From the NCBI GenBank assembly GCA_963844235.1, contig CAWJNF010000006.1, forward strand, positions 62,001 to 126,000: 64,000 bases of DNA, read 5' to 3'. The DNA is from CAWJNF01 sp963844235 (lineage in GTDB: Bacteria; Actinomycetota; Thermoleophilia; Gaiellales; Gaiellaceae). The notes below the pieces were generated by a model that saw nothing but the letters and a program-made list of their open reading frames with translations, was not told the DNA's origin and did no database searches. Below are positions 42,198 to 51,315 of the stretch, piece by piece. Made by a program: the position numbers and the translations under genes. Position 1 is the first letter of the stretch, and the number at the start of each line of letters is the position of its first letter.

Positions 42198-42674
42198 TCA
42201 GCGCTCCCAGCGCTCGTCGGCGAGCTGGATCGCCTCGACGATGCCCTGGTAGCCCGTGCAGCGGCAGAGGTTGCCGGCGATCGCGTGGCGAATCTCCTCC
42301 TCGGCCAGGCCGCGCCGCTCCTGCAGGAGCTCGTAGGCGGTGAGCAGGAAACCCGGCGTGCAATAGCCGCACTGCAGGCCGTGGCGCTCGTGGAATGCCT
42401 GCTGGAGCGGGTGGAGCGGCCCCTCCGGGGGCGCCAGGCCCTCGACGGTCGTGAGCTCGGCGCCGTCGGCCTGCACGGCGTAGGCGATGCAGGAGCGCAC
42501 GGAGGCCCCGTCCCACAGGATCGTGCAGGCACCGCAGACGCCGTGCTCGCAGCCGAGGTGCGTGCCGGTAAGACCCAGGTCGTCGCGGAGGAAGTCGGCG
42601 AGCGTCCGCCGCGCCTCGACCTCACGCTCGTGGACGACGCCGTTCACCGTCACCTGTATGCGGTGGCGGCTCAC
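42198..42674 (-). CDS. Molybdenum hydroxylase, [2Fe-2S] subunit
   Basis: A 158-residue CoxS/NdhS-like subunit. The plant-type cluster lies in LGCEHGVCGACTILWDG with a fourth Cys in SCIAYAV. The second cluster is in QCGYCTPGFLL and NLCRCTGYQGI. It carries electrons between the molybdopterin site and the FAD subunit. GTG 42674 overlaps the stop of the FAD subunit (GTGA). It is the last gene of a unit with the FAD subunit, lactonase-like gene and large subunit. Confidence 0.95.
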   Translation of the reverse strand: MSRHRIQVTVNGVVHEREVEARRTLADFLRDDLGLTGTHLGCEHGVCGACTILWDGASVRSCIAYAVQADGAELTTVEGLAPPEGPLHPLQQAFHERHGLQCGYCTPGFLLTAYELLQERRGLAEEEIRHAIAGNLCRCTGYQGIVEAIQLADERWER

Positions 42675-43528
42675 GCGGTCGCCTTCCGCAGCGCCCGCTG
42701 CACGAGCACGCGTACGAGTCGCCGCCGGTAGTCCGCCGTGGCGTGCACGTCCCCACGGGGGTCGCTGGCCGCGACCGCCGCCTCGGCGGCCGACGCCCAG
42801 AGCTCCTCGCTCGGTCGCTCCCCGGTCAGCATGGCGCCGGCGTCGCGGGCGTCGACGGGTACTGGTCCTACACCGGCGAGCACCAGCCGGGCCTGCACGA
42901 TGGCGCCGTCGCCGGCGAGGCTCAGGGCAACGGCGACTCCCGCGAGCGCGAAATCGCCGTGGCGTGGCGCCAGCTCGACCCAGGCACACGCGAAGCGCGA
43001 AGGCGGCGGCGGGATCCGGATGCCCACGATCAGCTCGTCGGGCTCGAGGCTCGTCACGAGCGGCATGACGAAGAGCTCGGCCGGCGTGCACGTCCTCGTG
43101 TGGCCGTCGCCGACGATCTCGATCGTCGCGTCGAGCGCGGTCACCACGGCTGGAAGCTCGGCCGCGGGATCGGCGTGGGCGAGGCTGCCGCCTATCGTGC
43201 CCCGGTTGCGGATCGCGGCGTGTCCGATCCAGGGCAGCGCTTCCGCGAGGAGAGGGCAGCGCTCGCGCACGAGCGGGTCGTGCTCGGCCGGGCGTTGCCG
43301 CGTCAGCGCGCCGACGCGTAGCTCCCCGTTCTCCTCGCGAATGCCGTCGAGCTCGGCCAGTCCCGCGAGGTCGACGAGCGCGGCCGGCGTCGCGAGGCGC
43401 AGGTTGAGCAGTGGGCCGAGGCTCTGGCCGCCGGCGATCGCCTTTGCATCGCCGCCGAAGCGCGCCAGCAGCTCGACGGCCTCCTCGAGCCGTTCGGGCC
43501 GGTGGTAGTCGAACGGCGCCGGCTTCAG
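42671..43528 (-). CDS. Molybdenum hydroxylase, FAD subunit
   Basis: A 285-residue CoxM-like subunit. FAD is bound by AIAGGQSLGPLLNLRLATP and the AAIRNRGTIGGSLAHADPAAE segment; the C-terminal CODH-FAD domain follows (PVPVDARDAGAML). The family N-terminus is KPAPFDYHRPERLEEAVELL, and the only start codon near it in frame is CTG at 43528, overlapping the upstream stop as CTGA. No ATG, GTG or TTG gives a reasonable protein, so I infer a rare CTG start. Confidence 0.9.
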   Translation of the reverse strand: MKPAPFDYHRPERLEEAVELLARFGGDAKAIAGGQSLGPLLNLRLATPAALVDLAGLAELDGIREENGELRVGALTRQRPAEHDPLVRERCPLLAEALPWIGHAAIRNRGTIGGSLAHADPAAELPAVVTALDATIEIVGDGHTRTCTPAELFVMPLVTSLEPDELIVGIRIPPPPSRFACAWVELAPRHGDFALAGVAVALSLAGDGAIVQARLVLAGVGPVPVDARDAGAMLTGERPSEELWASAAEAAVAASDPRGDVHATADYRRRLVRVLVQRALRKATA

Positions 43529-44316
43529 CCGATCGTCCCCATCTCGAACATGGCGCTGTCGTGGAACGGCAGCACTCTGTCGCCGCCGACGTCGAGGATC
43601 CGGAGCATCGAGTCGTAGCAGAGGATCGGGTCCATGTGCATGCCCGCCGGGATCACCTTGTACGTCCCCTTGGCCAGCACCTCTGCAGGCGGATAGAAGT
43701 TGTCGCGGATCGTGCACATGCCGGCGATCACGTACGTCCCGTCACTCGTGTCTACCGCCACCGATTGCCCGCCGGGGCTGTGGCCCGGCGTGAACAGACA
43801 GCGCACGCCGGGAGCGACCTCGTGGTCGCCCTCGACGAACTCCACCTTCGGTAGCCCGGCCAGTTCCTCGTAGTGCTCCTTCGGCGCGTACGTCGACTTG
43901 AACAGCGGATGCACCGGGATCTTCTCCCACTCCGCCTTCTGGATCAGGATTCTCGACGTGGGGAACTTCGTCGTGTTCATGCAGTGATCCCAGTCGAGAT
44001 GCGTCTGCACGAACGTGTCGATGTCCGCGAACGAGAGCCCCCGGTCGGACAGGTGCTCCTCGATCGGCTTGACGTCCACGACGTCCTGGAAGGTCTCGCC
44101 CGCGAGCATGAGCGGTCCCTCGCCGCGGATCCTCGTCTTGAAGTCGTCAGCGCTGCAGCCTGCGTCGACGAGGATGTTCCGCCCGTCGCCCTGGAGGAGC
44201 CACGAGACGTACGGGATGTCGACCTTCTCGCCGAAGTTGTGCATGTACGTGAAGCGACTCTTCTCCCGCTGCGGGCCGTAGGCGACGACCATCGGCGTGA
44301 TCGTGTACACGGGCAC
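43525..44316 (-). CDS. Metallo-beta-lactamase-fold hydrolase (AHL-lactonase-like)
   Basis: A 263-residue MBL-fold protein of the N-acyl-homoserine-lactonase group. The metal motif reads THLDWDH (His106, Asp108, Asp110, His111), with Asp at the second position where HxHxDH is usual. Later ligands are in FTPGHSPGGQSV and LPFHDSAMF. GTG 44316 was chosen for its GAAGGAAAGAGAG leader. It lies inside the molybdenum-hydroxylase unit, so it more likely opens a lactone or lactam made by that enzyme than quenches quorum signals. Confidence 0.85.
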   Translation of the reverse strand: MPVYTITPMVVAYGPQREKSRFTYMHNFGEKVDIPYVSWLLQGDGRNILVDAGCSADDFKTRIRGEGPLMLAGETFQDVVDVKPIEEHLSDRGLSFADIDTFVQTHLDWDHCMNTTKFPTSRILIQKAEWEKIPVHPLFKSTYAPKEHYEELAGLPKVEFVEGDHEVAPGVRCLFTPGHSPGGQSVAVDTSDGTYVIAGMCTIRDNFYPPAEVLAKGTYKVIPAGMHMDPILCYDSMLRILDVGGDRVLPFHDSAMFEMGTIG

Positions 44317-44330
44317 CTCTCTTTCCTTCG

Positions 44331-46665
44331 TCAGGTCGTGTGGATCATGGCCGAGACGAGCTCGGACGTCAGGGGGAGCCGCTCGACGCGGGCGCCGAAC
44401 GGCGCGAGCGCGTCGGCGACGGCGCTCGCGATCGCGGCCGGGGTCGCAATCAGGCCCGACTCGCCCATCCCCTTGATGCCGCCGGGCGTGAGCGGCGACG
44501 GGGACGAGCAATGGGCGACTTCGATCGGCGGGACCTCGGCGGCGGTGGGCAGCAGGTAGTCCATCAGCGTGGAGGCCTGCGGCTGGCCCTCGCCGTCATA
44601 GACGACGCGCTCGAGCAGCGCCCCACCGACACCTTGCGCGAGCGCGCCGCGGATCTGGCCGTCGACGATCGGCGGGTTGATCATCGTGCCGCAGTCCTCG
44701 ACCGCCACGAGCCGCTCGACGCGCACCGCGCCCGTCTCCGCGTCCACTTCGACGAGCGCGACGATGCAGCCGTTCGAATAGGTCGCAGGAGGATCGTGGA
44801 ACGCCGACGCGGAAAGATCCGGCTCGCCTATCGCGGCACGGACGTCTGGACGCAGGTACGCGGCTGTCGGCAAGCTCGCGCAGGGACACAGACCGACTCG
44901 GCGCATCCTTCAGCGCGATACCCCCGTCGGTGACCTCGAGGTCTCCCGGGTCGGCCTCGAGCAGGTGTCCGGCGATCCGGAGGAGGCGCTCGCGCACCTC
45001 GGTCGCCGCGCGGAGCACGGCGCCGCCGAGCACCACGGCGGTGCGGCTCGCCCGTGTGCCCGCCATCGAGATCGGCGTGGCCGCCGTGTCGTTCGCGATC
45101 GTCGATACCGTGGCCGGATCGGCCCCCAGCACGTCGGCCGCGAGCTGCGCGAACGTCGTTCCGTGGCCCTGGCCCTGCGAGGGCGTACCGACCGCAACCG
45201 TGATCTCGCCTGACGGCTCCACGGTGACGCGGGCCGCATCGTGCGATGCCATCGCCCAGCTCGCCTGGCGTGCGCCCTCGCTGCCCCAGCCCGTCGGTTC
45301 GACGTACGGGCTGACGCCGACGCCTAGGTGGCGGCCTCCCGCGCGAGCCTCCGCCTGGCGGCCGCGAAAGCTCTCGTAGTCGACCAGATCGAGTGCGCGC
45401 TCGAGCGACTCCTCGAAGCTGCCCGAGTCGTAGATCATGCCGGTGCACGAGGCGTACGGAAACTCGCTCGGCCGTACGAGATTGCGCCGGCGCACGTCCG
45501 CGGGGTCGAGGCCGAGCTCCCGCGCTGCCTGGTCGATCAGGAGCTCCCGAGCGCAGTGGCCCTGCGTCCAGCCGACGCCGCGGTACGGGGCGACGGGAGC
45601 CTTGTTCGTCACCACAGCCTGGACGGCGTACTCGAGGTTGCGCAGCCGGTAGACCCCGGGCATCAGCACCGCCGCAAGGTACGGCTCGATCAGGGCGCTC
45701 GAGTTGTTGTAGGAGTAGGCACCGGCGTCGCCGAGGATCGCGGCTCTGAGAGCCAGGAACTCGCCGTTCGCTCCGAGTGCGAGCTCGATGCGGATGAGCT
45801 GCTCCTTGGCCTGAGGTGCTGCTATGAGGTTCTCCCGCCTGTCCTCGAGCCAGACGACCACTCGGCCGAGGCGCCGGGCGGCGACCGCGACCGCCACCTC
45901 CTCCGGGTGGATCGGGATCTTCTGCCCGAAGCCTCCGCCGACGTCAGGCACGATCACCCGAATCCTCGCCTCGCGGATCCCGGTCGCCAGCGCGAGCCGG
46001 CGGCGCAAGAGGTGCGGGGACTGCGTCGAGCTCCAGAACGTCAGCGATTCCGTCGACGGTTCCCACTCGGCGGCACATCCCCGCGGCTCCAGCGGGGCCG
46101 CAAGGTAGCGATTCCCGCTGAAGACGAGGCGGCTGACGTGCGCCGCCTCGGCGAAGGCGCCCTCGACGTCGCCGATCGTGCGGCGGCCGTCGTACACGAT
46201 GTTCGATCCGAGCTCGGGGAAGAGCAATGGCGCGTCCGGCGCCGTCGCAGCGTCGGCATCGACGACGGGCGGCAGGGGCTCGTAGTCCACCTCGACGACC
46301 TCGGCGCCGTCCTCCGCCTCGTAGCGGCTGTCCGCCAGCACGATGGCGACGGCCTCGCCCGCGAAGCGCGCCCGCTCGCCGGCGAGCGCCGGCTGCGGCG
46401 TCTTGCGAAGGCCTTCGATGGCCAGCAGGTCGACCAGCGGCTCGTGGTCGAGGTCGGCGCCACCGAGGACGGCGCAGACGCCTGGCACCCGGGTCGCCGG
46501 CCGCGCGTCGACACCCTGCACGTGCGCGTGGGCGTGGGGTGAGCGGACGAACGCAGCGTGCAGCGCGCCGGGAAACCGCAGGTCGGCGAGGAACCTCCCT
46601 CGTCCCAACAGCAGCCGGGCATCCTCCTGACGCGGCACAGGTCTGCCGATCCAGCGGCCGGACAG
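44331..46665 (-). pseudogene. Molybdenum hydroxylase large subunit, frameshifted
   Basis: An xanthine-dehydrogenase-type large subunit in two frames. The first part runs from WIGRPVPRQEDARLLLGRGR through GGGFGQKIPIHPEEVAVAV, APYRGVGWTQG and ASCTGMIYDSGSFEESLERA to LRELADS near 44870. The rest continues in another frame from AAYLRPDVRAAIGEP to GGIKGMGESGLIATP and stop 44331. Joining them restores a complete protein of about 775 residues, so a single-base change at about 44855-44872 separates them. It may be a sequencing error or true decay. The start is unclear; CTG 46665, before SGRWIGRPV, fits best. The active loop lacks the CoxL-specific AYRCSFR motif, so it is not a CO dehydrogenase. Confidence 0.85.
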
Positions 46666-46699
46666 CGCGAGCGAGTGGTCGGGCGGCCGAGACAGGGTG

Positions 46700-46715
46700 A
46701 GATACGATATATCGT
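46700..46715. promoter_or_regulatory. Palindromic operator candidate in a divergent promoter
   Basis: ACGATATATCGT at 46704-46715 is a perfect 12-bp palindrome, extended on the left to AGATACGA (46700-46707). It lies between the divergent large-subunit and mutase genes and touches the mutase GTG at 46714. The AGATACGA core recurs at 63002 and 63033, and a close form at 55266. Confidence 0.5.
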
Positions 46716-48388
46716 GACCGTGGCCAAGGCAGAAGAGCGCGCCATCGCCGAAGCCCGGGCGGAGCTCGAGCGCGCGCTCGGACGCTGGCAGGAGCTCGCC
46801 GGGGAGTTGCCGGCGGCAGAGACCGACAGCGGAATCCCCGTGGCTCCGGTGTACACGGCGCTCGACGTTCCGGAGGAGCGGGCCGTCGACCTCCCCGGCG
46901 AGCCTCCGTTCACCCGCGGCATCCACCCCACGATGTATCGGAAGCGGCTCTTCACGATGCGTCTCTACGCCGGCTGGGGGGGTCCCGAGGAGACGAACGA
47001 GCGGTTCCGCTACCTGCTCGAGCAGGGTCAGACCGGGCTCTCGGTCGCCCTGGATCTACCCACGCAGATGGGGCTCGACTCCGACCACGAGCTCGCCGAG
47101 GGCGAGGTGGGAAAGGTCGGAGTCGCGATCGACTCCCTGGCCGACATGGAGCGGCTCTTCGAGGCGATCCCGCTCGACCGGGTTTCCACCTCGTTCACGA
47201 TCAATGCGACGGCGCCAATCCTGCTCGCCATGTACCAGGTGGTCGGCGAGCGCCAGGGGGTCGCGCCGGCCGAGCTGCGCGGGACGGTTCAGAACGACAT
47301 CCTGAAGGAGTTCCTGGCGCGCAAGACGTACGTCTACCCGCCGGGCCCGTCGCTGCGCCTGGTGGGAGACGTGATCGAGTACGCGACTCGCCGGCTGCCG
47401 AAGTTCAACCCGATCTCGGTATGCGGCTTCCACCTCCGTCAGGCCGGCTGCGACGCCGTCCAGGAGATCGCGATCGCCCTGGCGAACGCATCCGCCTACG
47501 TACAGGCGGTTGTCGACCGGGGCCTCGACGTCGACGAGTTCGCGCCGCGCTTCTCGTACAACCTCTCGACGATGCGCGACTTCTTCGAGGAGATCGCGAA
47601 GCATCGCGCGGCCCGGCGCGTATGGGCCGGCATCATGCAGGAGCGCTTCGGGGCGCAGCGGCCTGCGTCGTGGACGCTGCGTCTGTACTCGGGCGGCGAC
47701 GGCACGTCGCTCACGGCCGTCGAGCCGCTGAACAATGTCGTGCGAACGGCGCTCCAGACCCTCGCGATCGTGCTCTCCGGGGCACAGGCAGTGCACACCA
47801 TGTCGTGGGACGAAGCGCTCGCGCTTCCCAGCGAGGAGGCAGTCCGGCTCGCCCTGCGGACGCAGCAGATCGTCGCGTACGAGTCGGGGGTCACGCGCAC
47901 GGTCGATCCGCTCGGCGGGTCCGTACTACGTGGAGTCGCTGACCGACGAGCTCGAGCGTCGTATACGAGATCTGATCGACCAGATCGAACAGGAAGGCGG
48001 CGTCGTCAAGGGGATCGAGGACGGGCGCCTGGAGGCTGCGATCGCCGACGCCGCGTACCGACAGGAACGACAGATCGAGTCCGGCGAGCGGGTTGTCGTC
48101 GGCGTGAACCGCTTCCGCGACGAGGAGGCGGAGGAGCAGGCCGTCGAGCTGCTCACGGTGCCCGAGGACGTGCGGGCGCGACAGCTCGAGCAGCTCCACG
48201 CGGTCCGCGGCGCCCGCGATGCCGCGGCTGTCGAGAACGCGCTCGAGGGTGTGCGCGCCGCCGCCGGATCGAGCGAGAACACGATGCCGGCGATTCTCGC
48301 AGCGGTCCGTGCCTACGCCACCCTCGGTGAGATCTCAGCCGCTCTGGGCGACGTCTTCGGATATCACCGAGCGTCGACGGCGGTCTGA
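46714..48388 (+). pseudogene. Acyl-CoA mutase large subunit (methylmalonyl/isobutyryl type), frameshifted
   Basis: A B12-dependent acyl-CoA mutase catalytic chain of about 557 residues without the B12-binding domain. It has PFTRGIHPTMYRKRLFTMR, YAGWGGPEETNERFRYLLEQ, VALDLPTQMGLDSDH and GTVQNDILKEFLARKTYVYP. The frame breaks near 47922 at VDPLGGS, where one extra base stands before TACTACGTGGAG (YYVE); the rest (SLTDELERRIRDLIDQIEQE to stop 48388) is in another frame. Start GTG 46714 or 46720. It could be a sequencing error, since both halves look under selection. No B12-binding subunit is in the window. Confidence 0.85.
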
Positions 48389-48795
48389 TGCGCTCACTGC
48401 CTGTGCTCGAGGTGGATCACGTCGGGATCGCGGTCGATTCGGCAGCGGGCCATCCACTCCTCGCGGCGCTCGGCGACAACGTCGTCCTGACCGAGATGCC
48501 GAGCGGCGTCGCCGTCGGGCGCTTCGGCCCGTGTCAGATGCTCGAGCTGGTCGCGCCGGCCAGCGTCGGAAGTCCGGTCGAGCGTTTTCTCGAGCGTCGT
48601 GGGCCCGGTCTTCATCACCTTGCGCTGAGAGTGGACGAGCCGTTGGCCGAGGTGGTCGCCCGGCTCGGCGAGCTGGGAATCGAGGCCGTCGGGGCCGTAG
48701 AGCCGTCCTCGGATGGGCGGCCCTCGATCTTCCTCCATCCATCCACGACCGGCGGCGTCCTCGTCGAGCTGGTCGAGGGCCCGCGCCCGGCATGA
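48388..48795 (+). CDS. Methylmalonyl-CoA epimerase-like VOC protein
   Basis: A 135-residue VOC protein. It opens LEVDHVGIAVDSAAG (metal His), with MLELVAP, GPGLHHLALRVDE (second His) and VLVELVEG (Glu) near the end, matching the ligands of methylmalonyl-CoA epimerase. Its ATG overlaps the mutase stop, which supports a mutase-epimerase pair converting a branched acyl-CoA toward succinyl-CoA. The insert between the ligands is shorter than in typical epimerases of about 140-150 residues. Confidence 0.85.
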   Translation: MRSLPVLEVDHVGIAVDSAAGHPLLAALGDNVVLTEMPSGVAVGRFGPCQMLELVAPASVGSPVERFLERRGPGLHHLALRVDEPLAEVVARLGELGIEAVGAVEPSSDGRPSIFLHPSTTGGVLVELVEGPRPA

Positions 48796-48952
48796 GCGAC
48801 GCCGCGCCGGTCGTCGTTCGAGGAGGGCGAGAGCGGCAGGCGTCACAGGGCCGACAGTCGTCTCGCGGCCGCACACTCCGAGGCGTTCGCTCGAGCCACC
48901 GAGGTATCGTCCTTCACTTGCGGCAAGGTCCGCGAAACCCGGAGAGAAGGTG

Positions 48953-49672
48953 ATGCGAATGGCGAGCCGAGGTGAGGTGACGGAGGCGCTGTGGCGCGAC
49001 ATGCGCCACCTCTTCGACGCGATCGTGACCCACCCGTTTCTCGTCGGGCTGGTGGACGGGGACCTCCCCGAGGAGACCTTCCGACACTACGTCCTCCAGG
49101 ACGCGATCTATCTCAGGGCGTACGCACGGGCGCTCAGCGCGCTCGGCGGCCGTGCACATGCCACGGAGGACACGGAGCTCTTCGCGACTCGCGCGGCTCG
49201 GGCGATCGGCGTGGAACGCACCCTCCACCGCGAGCTTCTGGCGGAGCTCGGCGTTACGGAGGCCGATGTCACCGTGACCGCGCCCTCGCCGACGAACCTC
49301 GCCTACACGAGCTTCATCGAGGCTCACGTCCACGGCGGCTCGTTCGCCGACGGGCTCGCCTCGGTCCTGCCGTGCTTCTGGATCTACTGGGAGACGGCGA
49401 AGCGCCTCGTCGAGCGAGGATCGCCGCATCCCGTCTATCAGCGCTGGATCGAGAGCTACCGCAGCGAGGAGTTCGAGCGCGGCGTGACGGCTGTCCTCGA
49501 CCTGGTCGACCGCGTAGGAACCGCGCTCGGTCCGGACGGTCGTGAGCGCCAGCGGCAGATCGTCCTCATCGCGAGCCGGTACGAGTGGATGTTCTGGGAC
49601 GCCGCCTGGCGGCTCGAGGTGTGGCCCGTCGAGCTCGCTCCCGAGCCGGTCGCAGTGCCCGGCGATCTCTAG
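48953..49672 (+). CDS. tenA: TenA/thiaminase II family protein (paralog 1)
   Basis: A 239-residue TenA-fold protein closest to classical thiaminase II. All expected residues are present: Asp50 in YVLQDAIYL (pyrimidine binding), Tyr118 in LAYTSF, the nucleophile Cys141 in LPCFWIY, and Glu211 in YEWMFWD. TenA hydrolyses aminopyrimidines or thiamin to 4-amino-5-hydroxymethyl-2-methylpyrimidine (HMP). ATG 48953 is preceded by GGAGAGAAGG. It follows the epimerase by 157 bp and converges on the ABC ATPase gene (6 bp). Confidence 0.92.
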   Translation: MRMASRGEVTEALWRDMRHLFDAIVTHPFLVGLVDGDLPEETFRHYVLQDAIYLRAYARALSALGGRAHATEDTELFATRAARAIGVERTLHRELLAELGVTEADVTVTAPSPTNLAYTSFIEAHVHGGSFADGLASVLPCFWIYWETAKRLVERGSPHPVYQRWIESYRSEEFERGVTAVLDLVDRVGTALGPDGRERQRQIVLIASRYEWMFWDAAWRLEVWPVELAPEPVAVPGDL

Positions 49673-49678
49673 CCCACG

Positions 49679-50488
49679 CTACGTCTCGCGGGCCTCCAGC
49701 TCGTGCATGTGCAAGCTCTCCTCGCGGAGCGCACGTAGGAGCTCGGCCTCCAGCGCGACGAAGTCGGGCGAGGTGATCATCTCGATCGCGCGCGGGCGTG
49801 GCAGTGGCACGCGGAACGTCTCCCTGATGGTCGCGGGGCGTGCCGTCATCACGTTGACCCGATCCGAGAGGTAGATGGCCTCGCGGATGTCGTGCGTGAT
49901 GAAGATCACGGTGCGGCGGAAGCGATCCCAGATCTCGAGCATGAAGTCCTGCATCTCACCGCGGGTCAGGCTGTCGAGTGCGCCGAACGGCTCGTCGAGC
50001 AGGAGGACTCTTGCGTCCCGGATCACCGTTCGCATCAGCGCCGCGCGCTGGCGCATCCCACCGGACATCGTGAACGGATAGCTGTCCTCGAACCCCTCGA
50101 GCCCGAACACCGGAAAGAGCTGGTCGGCCCGACGTTCGGCCTCCCGCACGCCCATGCCGCCGATCTCGAGCGGCAGTGTCACGTTCCGGCGTACCGATCG
50201 CCAGGGAAGCAAGAGGTCGCGCTGCGGCATGTGGGCGACGTCCGGGCGGCCGTTGCTCGGGTCTCTCACGACTGCGACGGTTCCGGCATCCGGTTTGAGC
50301 AGCTCGGCGATGAGGGCGAAGAGCGTGCTCTTGCCGCAACCGCTCGGGCCGATGACGCTCACGAACTCGCCGTTGTCGGCGGTGAAGCCGACGTCTCGGA
50401 GCACGCGTATCTCTCGTCCGTCGCGGCGGGTGAAGCTCTTCGAGACCCCCTCGAGGACGACGTCCACGCCCTCGGGGAGCTCCGTCAC
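49679..50488 (-). CDS. ABC transporter ATP-binding protein (NitT/TauT/ThiZ type)
   Basis: A 269-residue ATPase. Walker A is GPSGCGKST, the Q-loop lies near MPQRDLLLPW, the signature is MSGGMRQRAAL, Walker B is VLLLDEPFGALD, and the switch His is in FITHDIRE. The class matches importers with NMT1/THI5-like binding proteins (nitrate, taurine, HMP precursors). GTG 50488 overlaps the permease stop. It is the last gene of a six-gene unit that begins with the binding protein at 55225. Confidence 0.95.
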   Translation of the reverse strand: MTELPEGVDVVLEGVSKSFTRRDGREIRVLRDVGFTADNGEFVSVIGPSGCGKSTLFALIAELLKPDAGTVAVVRDPSNGRPDVAHMPQRDLLLPWRSVRRNVTLPLEIGGMGVREAERRADQLFPVFGLEGFEDSYPFTMSGGMRQRAALMRTVIRDARVLLLDEPFGALDSLTRGEMQDFMLEIWDRFRRTVIFITHDIREAIYLSDRVNVMTARPATIRETFRVPLPRPRAIEMITSPDFVALEAELLRALREESLHMHELEARET

Positions 50489-51315
50489 TCGGCCTTCCGG
50501 CGCGCCGCGTAGTACCACGGGATCGTGAGACGGGCGGCCAGCGTCACGAGGAGGAAGAGGGTAATGCTGAGCACCGACGTGATGAGGATCGCGGCGAAGA
50601 CGAGGTCCGTGCGGAACGCGTTCTTCGAGATCTGCATCCAGATCCCGAGCCCCTGATACGCGCCGACGTACTCGGCGAAGATCGCGGCCACGACCGCATA
50701 GGACGCGGAGATGCGAACGCCGGTGAAGAAGAAGGGAAGCGCGGACGGGAACCGCAGGTAGCGGAAGATCTGGAACCTGCTCGCGCCCATCGTATGGAGG
50801 AGGTTCATCGCCTCCCGCTCCGTGCTGGCGAAGCCGTCGAGAAGGGCTACGAGCACGGGAAAGAACGTCACGAGGACGATGACCAGGGCTTTCGGCAAAA
50901 GGCCGAACCCGAACCACAGCACGACCAGCGGCGCGATCGCGATGATCGGGATCGTCTGGGAGGCGAGGAGCAGCGGGTAGAGCGCACGGCGCATCCAGCC
51001 GATCTGATCCATCACGACGGCGACGACGAGCGCGAATGCGATCGCCGCGCTGAAGCCGACGGCGGTCTCCTTGACGGTCTGGGCCGTGTGCTCGAGCGCG
51101 AGCTCCCGAAAGTCGAAGAGCTCGGCGAGAATGCGCGAGGGCGTCGGCAGGATCTGCGGATTGACGTCGGCGACCCTGCAGTAGAGCTCCCAGATGGCGA
51201 TCACGCCGGCCAGGATCAGGATGACCGGCAGCACGCGGAGCCAGCGGGCACCCGGCCGCAGCGCCGCGTAGCGGCCAACCGTCGTGCCGTCCGAGCTGTT
51301 GTCGACCGTGGTCAC
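50485..51315 (-). CDS. ABC transporter permease (NitT/TauT/ThiX type)
   Basis: A 276-residue inner-membrane permease with about six segments (VLPVILILAGVIAIWELYC, then LYPLLLASQTIPIIAIAPLV). The EAA-like loop is MNLLHTMGASRFQIFRYLRFP, which contacts the ATPase. GTG 51315 overlaps the TenA stop as GTGA and is preferred over ATG 51330. The binding protein, permease and ATPase in one unit form a complete importer. Confidence 0.93.
   Translation of the reverse strand: MTTVDNSSDGTTVGRYAALRPGARWLRVLPVILILAGVIAIWELYCRVADVNPQILPTPSRILAELFDFRELALEHTAQTVKETAVGFSAAIAFALVVAVVMDQIGWMRRALYPLLLASQTIPIIAIAPLVVLWFGFGLLPKALVIVLVTFFPVLVALLDGFASTEREAMNLLHTMGASRFQIFRYLRFPSALPFFFTGVRISASYAVVAAIFAEYVGAYQGLGIWMQISKNAFRTDLVFAAILITSVLSITLFLLVTLAARLTIPWYYAARRKAE

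Noticed and set aside
44331..46665. CO dehydrogenase large subunit
   Set aside because: The active-site loop is PYRGVGWTQG, not the AYRCSFR loop of form I CoxL.
48795..48953. Possible thiamin (TPP) riboswitch before TenA 1
   Set aside because: I did not find the CTGAGA core or the pairing pyrophosphate-sensor helix there or in the 55225-55436 gap. An Infernal search would settle it.
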